Shown one piece after another: positions 5,961 to 11,582 of a stretch of DNA of 11,582 nt (positions are counted from its first letter, which is position 1; each line of letters begins with the position of its first letter). Under the pieces are notes generated by a model, which worked only from the letters and a program-made list of their open reading frames with translations, ran no database searches and was not told where the DNA came from. Source of the DNA: Euperipatoides rowelli (Eukaryota; Onychophora; Udeonychophora; Euonychophora; Peripatopsidae). The position numbers were made by a program, and so were the translations under genes. The DNA lies in the NCBI GenBank assembly GCA_003024985.2, contig PXIH01S0036768.1. One strand, written 5' to 3'.

Positions 5961-8496
5961 TGGTCTCGCTCTTACATCTCAACATGTGGGTTCACTGAAA
6001 AATGATTGATTTTGGTCTTAATCTGCTCTACCACTCAGGACAGTCTAGAAACAAATTATATTCAACATGATTGCTTTTCACTGATGAGATTTACTTTATT
6101 GAATATTTAATTTAATCTATCAAATTATTTTTAAGGTTATAATGACTCAACATGATTAACAGGTGTCTGAGATTAGACTATTTCTAATTCAGATCTTTCA
6201 GATAGAATCATACATCAAGTAACTGAAGGTGGGAAGAAAAAAAAACATGTTTGTATAATTTTTTTTTAAGTTATTTATTTTATATTTTTAACACAAGAAG
6301 CATAAGTCATTCTCTTTATATAAGAACTTGAAATTCATTAGCCAAACTCCAGTCAAGCAACATTCCTAATAAAGTTCTGTATAATGTATAAAAGCTGTAT
6401 ACTTCGATTTTTTTTTATTTCAAGCATAATTAAATTAATAATTCAAAAGGAACATTTTTATATATACTTTATCTTCTCCATTTCCAGTGTCAACCTTTTT
6501 ACATGCACTCAGTGTAAATATTCAGTGAAGTTTTTGAATGTTCCTGAACTTCCCGGCGAAGTTGAACTCTTAAAATTGTTTGTGAACTTATTAGGGTTCG
6601 TGTTGACCTAGGCCTTTTTTCTTGTGAGTTTCATTTCAATGCTCATTGATTGCCTGATTTTGATTAATTGTTAAGTGCCTAAAATGTGTATATGAGGTTT
6701 ATGAAGCACATTCAAAATTGTTGCTTACCTTATTTTCTAAATGTAATTTCTATAAGCCTAATTAACAGCTTTTTAATATTTAGAAGATGACTTGAATGGT
6801 TTACATATTTTAATAAATTAAGATTATTTTTTGTTAATCTCCTTGGTTTAAATAACTGGCCAATAATTATCCCAGTTTTCTTAGTTGTAGAATCGTTTAT
6901 GGATGTTGGTTTACCTACTTTGGGAATTTTATATTATGTTTTTTTTATTTGCTTTGTAAAATTATATATGTTATTGATGTTTTATTAATATCTATTGACA
7001 TTTATCCTCCACATTATATAATATGTATGCATCCAAGTACTGGTAATTGAAAAAATTATAGGTAACCGTGGTGTTTTATGACACAATTCATTTTGTTTTT
7101 CTTGTTTGTAAATAATCTATTGAACAAAACATTTTCCCATTAATAGCTTCCACTGCTCAGCTAAGGCAAAATGTTCGTATAACATGTTCCTATTACTAAT
7201 TTACTATACCAGTACTTAACACTTTAATTTGGGAGTTTTTCATTGAGGAAATTATTTTTCCCATCGCTAAAAGTTATCTGAAACATCAACGCTAAGTGCA
7301 GCTGCTAATTGAGTGGATAGTAGAAGCCATAAAGTCCATGTCAAATGCTGCTCGTGAAAAAATAAGTCGAGATTATAGTTGTTTTTATGTGTCCCTCTAA
7401 TGATCAATTTGTGGATAGTTTGAACTGCAAAAGCTCGGGGGAAAAAATTAATCTTGTCGCTGAATGTTTTTTCTATGAGAGGAAAAAAATATATTGGAAT
7501 GAGAAGTATGACATTTGCACGAAGTGCTTAACTTTACAATAAAATTCCGTAAAGCAGAAAAGAAGTTTCTAAATACAAATGATTGAAAATTTCCTTTCTG
7601 CCATCTATTCGGTCATCTCCATCACATATAGCACACTTTGAAAAGTATGCAACAAAGAAAACATTCTTAAGAAAAATATATATATCTTTTTAATTTTACT
7701 CAGAAAATTAAGAAACTTTATTACTGTATATATATATAAAAACCATATAAGTTTATAAAAATTTATTGTTCTGGAGCATGACAGCAATATCAATTTTGTT
7801 AAAGTAACAACTCTGATCAGAAATAATAGAGCTATTAAAATTTCATATTTAAAAAATACCTGATTGCTGCAAGAATTCTTATTAGTGTTTTGTAGTGAAT
7901 AATAGCTGGTTTAAGAGTAGTTTAAACTTTAGGTGAAGTAGAAGGTTTGAGAGGTGAGACGTATAAGAAGACACCCACTTGGATGGAATTAAATGTTTCT
8001 CAGAAGCTAATGGAAAATTATTGTGTATATCATGCAATGATTCATATCTACTTTAAAATATAGCCGTATTTGAATTAGCATCCAAAGCAGTGTCTCCAAA
8101 TTATGTCATTTGTCCTGTGTGTTCCATTTGAATCCATTATAATGTTCCTTATTTTTTTGGACATCGTACAAGTTTGAAGAAAAGTCACTGGACTCGTAAC
8201 TGAAGAAAGAAGAAACTTCCATTCTGCATACTGGCATCAGGCCTTTCAATAGGTAAACACACACTGATTTTAACGTTCTTTTTTATTTCTAGAAGAGTGC
8301 ATATACAAATTAAATAAATGAATAAATCATTTAGAACATTCAAGCGAGTTTGAATATTTCAAGAGATTATTACCCTCAGTGATTGATCAGGTCAGTTTTA
8401 ATACGACATTTACAGATAGCAATTATTCCGTAAATGACATATTTCACATCGTGAAATTAATTCAGCTGTCACTTGAAGGTCCTAATTAATTAAAAA
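5961..8496. other. 2.5-kb AT-rich stretch with no recognised gene
   Basis: I read both strands and found no protein family, RNA gene or transposon end that I can support. Small items: an imperfect 9-bp inverted repeat near 6167-6190 (ctgagattag...ctaattcag), TA runs near 7676-7690 and 7724-7738, and a palindrome atttcac-atc-gtgaaat at 8441-8457. Open stretches of 62-75 codons at 6384-6611 (plus) and 7605-7793 (minus) are low-complexity and I do not call them. A 33-codon stretch in a TE-like frame at about 7280-7380 is unassigned. Confidence 0.5.
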
Positions 8497-8985
8497 TAAA
8501 TATACCCCAGCTCATATCATTTATAGGAAAATATTCCCTTTACCATATGAATTATTTATATCTAAAAGTATGAGTTTTAATGGGGAGGGGGGATGTACAG
8601 TCAGATCGTAAGTTTCATTTGTCGGAATGTTTGATTCCGCATAGCAGTGCGAAACCTGACCGACACCACCATGAATACCTTGCTCGATAAATAAAATAAT
8701 TTCATGGTCTGTCAACAATTGAAGACAGACTCCTGAAAATTTTTACATGGCAGACCAGGATAGGGAAGGGGAAGTATAAAATTGAAAGGGGTACAATTCA
8801 TAATTTGCATAACATGTGACAAGGAACATTTCCATGAAATTGCACAAGAGATAGCAATCTGATTTCAAATATAAATTTGAATACTGTTCAAGTGTTTAAA
8901 TATTAAAAGTTCTACACACCTTTTTAGCATGATGATAATCAGTGTCGGAGATGGGAGTAAATTATTCAATTTAGAATAAAGATCT
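8497..8985 (-). pseudogene. Relic of protein-primed family B DNA polymerase (DNA_pol_B_2; Polinton/adintovirus type)
   Basis: One minus-strand frame gives about 150 codons matching animal Polinton/adintovirus-type polymerases in linear order. HHAKKVCRTFNI is followed by LYLKSD, whose Y-x3-D is the exonuclease III motif of protein-primed polymerases. Then come FYTSPSLSW and LLTDHEIILFIEQGIHGGV. Last is LLDINNSYGKGN, the polymerase motif A region (usually D-x-N-N-L-Y-G, here L to S). Breaks: in-frame stops at 8896-8898 and 8743-8745, a frameshift near 8958 (a further short match lies in the +1 frame to about 8985), and a stop/frameshift at about 8521, after which a short match continues. The earlier exonuclease part and the later motifs B and C are missing. 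No capsid, integrase, protease or packaging-ATPase gene was recognised nearby. It cannot encode an active enzyme. Confidence 0.85.
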
Positions 8986-9035
8986 TTTTACTAGGTTAAA
9001 AACTAATAATGTTTGGGATTTCGGAATTTCAGGAA

Positions 9036-9065
9036 AAACTCAGGAACAGCATTCATCCTGAGTTT
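9036..9065. repeat. Short inverted repeat (aaactcagg/cctgagttt)
   Basis: Perfect 9-bp arms (9036-9044 and 9057-9065) around a 12-base spacer. It lies just past the upstream limit of the polymerase relic. Two ttcagga words flank it, so it may be the core of a further degraded small element. Confidence 0.55.
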
Positions 9066-9146
9066 CAGGAAATAATTTATTTGTTCCCGATTACATTCAC
9101 AAAATATATAATTTATGTGAAATATTAAATAAATTTAACAATTAAG

Positions 9147-9340
9147 CAGTGGCAGACTGGGCCTAAAATATTGGTTGCCAGGAGAGAAAAAGGGCCCACC
9201 CACAACTTCAAGGCTATCATTTAATTTTTATAAGAATTAAATAAAATTTTCAAAAAAACACATGTGGAAAAAGAAGTTACTGCCCCTAAGGGGGCCCAAT
9301 TGCCATTGGACAAGCTGACACCCTGGCCAATCTGCCACTG
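9147..9340. mobile_element. hAT MITE, 194 bp
   Basis: The left end is CAGTGGCAGACTGGGCC; the right end, in reverse complement, is CAGTGGCAGATTGGCC (one substitution and one gap over 17 positions). The flanks are caattaag (9139-9146) and catttaag (9341-9348), matching at 7 of 8 positions, which fits the 8-bp hAT target duplication. The element is too small to encode anything and is GC-richer than its surroundings. It probably depends on a related full-length hAT element. Confidence 0.87.
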
Positions 9341-9479
9341 CATTTAAGTTAACATCAGTATTATCAACCTTGAAATGAGTATTATTTATTTATAGTCTTT
9401 ATACATTTTATCTTGAAATGTTAAAACAATTCAAAAGTTTAAAAATAGAAGAAACAAAAATGTAGCACTTTTAATAATC

Positions 9480-9618
9480 TTTTTTTTTTTAAAAAAAAAA
9501 ATAAACGATTGGCATACTATACTGTATAGATATTTAATTCTGATATTTTTTTCTTATCTTTATTATTTTAACTTCTTAATTTTCCTTATGAAATAAACAT
9601 ATCTTATTTAATGATTTA
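9480..9618 (+). repeat. Dispersed repeat, copy 1 (uninterrupted)
   Basis: It starts with the perfect palindromic tract T11A11 (9480-9501), followed by acgattggcatac, tatactgtatagat and ttccttatgaaataaa, and ends near gatttag. It aligns throughout with copy 2 and represents the empty site before the MITE insertion. The repeat's identity is unknown. Confidence 0.8.
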
Positions 9619-9951
9619 GGTAGGATATTACTTGTTTGACAGAGAAAGAAAATCAAGAGTAAAGTTGATACATTTGTAAATGAAAAATGTATTTATAAAG
9701 TAAAAGTACAAATAAATTTATTTAAAAAAAATATGCAGAACATAAATTCAGGTCAAGAGAAGAGAATTGGATTAGAAAATTTCAAACTGCTGCTTCATTT
9801 TGCTTATCTGCCACCAATCAAAAGATGATCCACTGATAAAAACAAAACATATTTTCAAAGAAACAGCCAACAAAACTAAGTGTCTGCAAAAACAACCAAT
9901 GATGTTTGTGCCAAACCCCAACTCCATTAAGTAATAAATAACTACTTCAAG

Positions 9952-10352
9952 CTTTTTTTTTTAAAAAAAAAATACGATTTAGCATACCGGTACTATACTC
10001 TATAGATAATTCATTCTATTTTTTCTCATCTTTTTTCGGTCAGATGATTCCATTATCTGCCCACCAACATAATTAACGTTGGGAGTTGCGTGACAACTAA
10101 AACGTAGTAGCATGTAGAATTAGTATTTTTTTTCTTGTCAATTTTAGTATATTTTATTTGCAGTCCTAACCTTACTGTAACCCTGAACCCTAGGATAATC
10201 TATAGGTGAAATAATTTTTTGCTGAGCACCGATCTAGATAATTTCAACTTACTTCCCTGTCATATTGGTGGGCGGATAATGGAATCTGACCCTTTTTTCT
10301 TAAAACTAATTTTTCCTTATGAAATAAAAAGAATCTTATCTAATCATTTAGA
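9952..10352 (+). repeat. Dispersed repeat, copy 2, split by a MITE
   Basis: The left part (9952-10037) begins with T10A10 and acgatttagcatac, then tactctatagat. The right part (10292-10352) reads tttttccttatgaaataaa and on to catttag. The two parts align to consecutive portions of copy 1, about 470 bp away in the same orientation, with a 254-bp insertion between them. Confidence 0.8.
10038..10291. mobile_element. Nested inverted-repeat element (MITE), 254 bp
   Basis: The left end reads GGTCAGATGATTCCATTATC and continues TGCCCACCAACAT. The right end in reverse complement is GGTCAGATTCCATTATCC and continues GCCCACCAATAT, about 30 bp of matching terminal repeat apart from a 3-base gap. The 8-bp sequence cttttttc occurs exactly once on each side (10030-10037 and 10292-10299), and the split repeat has an uninterrupted copy at 9480-9618. 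The GG...CC ends are unlike classic hAT CA...TG ends. Merlin, or a divergent hAT, both with targets of about 8 bp, are possible. No coding capacity. Confidence 0.85.
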
Positions 10353-10543
10353 TTGCGATACAAAAATAGTCGATTGTGAAATCACTGAAGTTTTTAATTA
10401 TAAGTCAGATTATAAAATAATTAAGAAAGTTATTTAACATTAATATAGATAAACTCGTATAATGGTGTCTTATGTGCTACCTTTGTTTCATCGTTAATGC
10501 CATTATTAATAATTTACCTTATTATTTAATCAACACAGCCTTT

Positions 10544-10791
10544 TTAAGCCAGTCAGACGCTTGCATTTCAATTAGGCTTTTCTGTACAGCAACAGTAGCA
10601 GAGGGACAAAAGGATTTAGCAAGGTGGGCTCTGATTAAGAACACATTACGGTCAACTGTGGTACAAGATAGATGAAACAATTTGTTAATTTTGTCTATAG
10701 AAAGTGATATTGCAAAAAAAAAAAAAATCTTGATGTTATAAATGATTTTGCAAATAGGAAAAGTAAGAAGATTTATAAGGCCTCAGCTTAA
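10544..10791 (+). pseudogene. hAT transposase C-terminal (hATC) relic, ZMYM1/TTF-like
   Basis: This is the dimerisation domain at the end of a hAT transposase. Within the frame opened at 10472, codons from about 10544 read DACISIRLFCTATVAEGQKD, then ALIKNTLRSTVVQDR. These correspond to the family's 'A-x-R-x-L-L-T-x-P-V-x-V-A-x-x-E-R-S-F-S-K-L-x-L-I-K' and 'L-R-S-T-x-x-Q-x-R-L' motifs, though ERSFS has decayed to QKDLA. A TGA at 10673-10675 interrupts. The same frame then gives NNLLILSIESDIAKK, and a 14-A run (10714-10727) shifts it. DVINDFANRKSKK finishes the domain in the next frame before a TAA at 10789-10791. The catalytic core was not recognised upstream, where the split repeat lies. The relic is non-functional. 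Confidence 0.85.
10714..10727 (+). repeat. A14 homopolymer causing a frameshift in the hATC relic
   Basis: Fourteen consecutive A fall exactly where the hATC reading frame changes from SDIAKK to DVINDF, so slippage in this run explains the break. Confidence 0.8.
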
Positions 10792-10902
10792 TGAAAACAG
10801 TGAAATTGGTAAAAAAAAAGTTTTATAGTCAAACTTAACTTAAAATATAAATAATAAAAATGTTTAAATTTATTAGGCTATTAGTTAACGTCTCTGTTTT
10901 CT

Positions 10903-11582
10903 AAGTGGCGAAGCTTGGTTTGGTTGCGCCCTCCTGCGGCTTAAAATATTGTGCCCCTTTACTTCTACTCCCCCTGTCCATTTAGCCCTCAGGTTATCAT
11001 GCCACATCATTATTAACTTTTAATGTACACGATTAAATACATAAATAATTTCATAATTTTTTTTCTAATATCAAAAAAAAAGAAACGATACTTAAAAGTA
11101 TATTGAGAAAACATAGTCATACCTTGCAAAACATCTAAAAATATATTTTTTTAAAGGGAATTCCACCCCTTAAAATATGATTTTTTATAGAAAATATTAA
11201 ACAAAAACTCATTATTATAATACATACTAAATTATAATTATCATATAACCAACGTAATTCTAAAACAAAATTTAGGTATTTTTTTTTTTTACTTTGATGA
11301 AGCAAATGAATATATATTCAGGTTGAAATCTCTTTCCCTGGATGTCTCATTTTCTATACTCAAAATATTAAGTTCAGTGAGTCTATCCTGTGACATTGTA
11401 CCTCTAAGATGTCTTAATTAGTTTAAGTTTTGAAAACGATCTCACAGCTATTGTAGTCGTCTGATATTTTTGGAGTCATCAACCCTTTCCACTCCAAAGT
11501 CGACTGAGAATTGATTTTTTTATCTCTCTTATTCAATAATAATATAATTATCAAAACTGTTTCAAAATCTGTTTTTTTTTTT
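10903..11582 (-). mobile_element. hAT element, 3' portion, running off the right edge
   Basis: The sequence AAGTGGCGAAGCTTGG at about 10903 followed by TTTGGTTGCGCCCTCC resembles the terminal and subterminal sequence of hAT elements (consensus start CAGTGGCG). Here the first C is lost. It is oriented as the end nearest the C-terminus of the minus-strand transposase relic at 11289-11475. About 385 bp of AT-rich 3' UTR lies between them. The other terminus lies beyond the window, so length and target duplication are unknown. Confidence 0.65.
11289..11475 (-). pseudogene. hAT transposase C-terminal (hATC) relic, second ZMYM1/TTF-like copy
   Basis: Read on the minus strand, RSFSKLKLIK (about 11452-11413) is followed, after a one-base frame change near 11406-11412, by LRGTMSQDRLTELNILSIEN. 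A degraded helix ends in SFASSK and a TAA at 11289-11291. This is the hATC dimerisation domain with its R-S-F-S-K-L and L-S-I-E-N motifs well preserved. The preceding 'V-A-x-x-E' is degraded to IAV. It is better preserved than the copy at 10544-10791 and differs from it in sequence, so the two come from different insertions. The rest of the transposase should lie to the right of the window. One frameshift makes this copy inactive. Confidence 0.87.

Noticed and set aside
6055-6120. LFTDEIYF-like segment resembling a Tc1/mariner catalytic motif
   Set aside because: Only eight residues match, there is no continuation in any frame, and no terminal repeats were found.
6384-6611. Possible small exon with a CTQC motif preceded by a tttccag acceptor
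   Set aside because: Mostly low-complexity hydrophobic sequence, no recognisable domain and no partner exon; the antisense frames also gave nothing firm.
7605-7793. 62-codon minus-strand open stretch
   Set aside because: Low-complexity Phe/Ile/Leu-rich translation of TA microsatellite sequence.
9790-9834. CTGCCAC...CCACTG as another hAT right end
   Set aside because: No matching left end or 8-bp duplication found in the flanking sequence.
10219-10437. 72-codon plus-strand open stretch
   Set aside because: It spans the right end of the nested MITE and the right part of split repeat copy 2, so it is a chance fusion.
1-11582. tRNA, rRNA, CRISPR or bacterial operon features
   Set aside because: No cloverleaf with A/B boxes, no regularly spaced repeats and no ribosome-binding-site gene clusters were seen; all coding traces are eukaryotic or transposon-derived.

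Overview
This is an AT-rich (roughly 70% or more A+T) stretch of nuclear DNA from an invertebrate-like metazoan. It is gene-poor and full of decayed transposable elements. The evidence for a eukaryotic host is a cytochrome P450 terminal exon with a clean 3' splice site, a CR1/jockey-like LINE tail, hAT transposons with 8-bp target duplications, an LTR-retrotransposon gag relic and a relic of a Polinton/adintovirus-type DNA polymerase. I cannot name the species. Single ambiguous bases lie at 3154 and 5429.

Layout. 1-347 is AT-rich and unassigned. 348-1388 holds a frameshifted gag-like relic whose two zinc knuckles have each lost a ligand. 1389-2826 has no gene; it contains a pair of direct repeats (1521-1610 and 1810-1919), a GC-richer multi-stem segment (1981-2066), LTR-like TG...CA sequence with AATAAA signals, and a 17-bp hairpin (2491-2529). 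2827-3400 is the 5'-truncated 3' end of a minus-strand LINE. 3454-3772 holds the branch point, splice acceptor, last coding exon and poly(A) signals of a plus-strand P450 gene, the only plausible host gene here. 3898-5206 is a 1.3-kb hAT-type element with a perfect 8-bp duplication. 5365-5730 is a hAT transposase C-terminal relic, with a candidate hAT end near 5960. In 5961-8496 I recognise nothing. 8497-8985 (minus) is a relic of a protein-primed family B DNA polymerase. 9147-9340 is a small hAT MITE. 9480-9618 and 9952-10352 are two copies of a dispersed repeat, the second split by a 254-bp inverted-repeat element that carries its own 8-bp duplication. 10544-10791 is a second hAT dimerisation-domain relic (plus strand). 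From about 10903 to the window end runs a third hAT element in minus orientation, with its C-terminal domain at 11289-11475.

The genes do not work together as a pathway. The P450 exon is probably the end of a gene whose other exons lie to the left of the window, behind an intron or flank filled with retroelement debris. The rest records repeated hAT invasion with at least three distinct transposase sequences, plus one probable past integration of a Polinton or adintovirus-like element. I see no intact, previously undescribed system. The most notable items are the polymerase relic, the nested MITE with an 'empty' paralogous site in the same window, and the two RNA-like hairpin segments.
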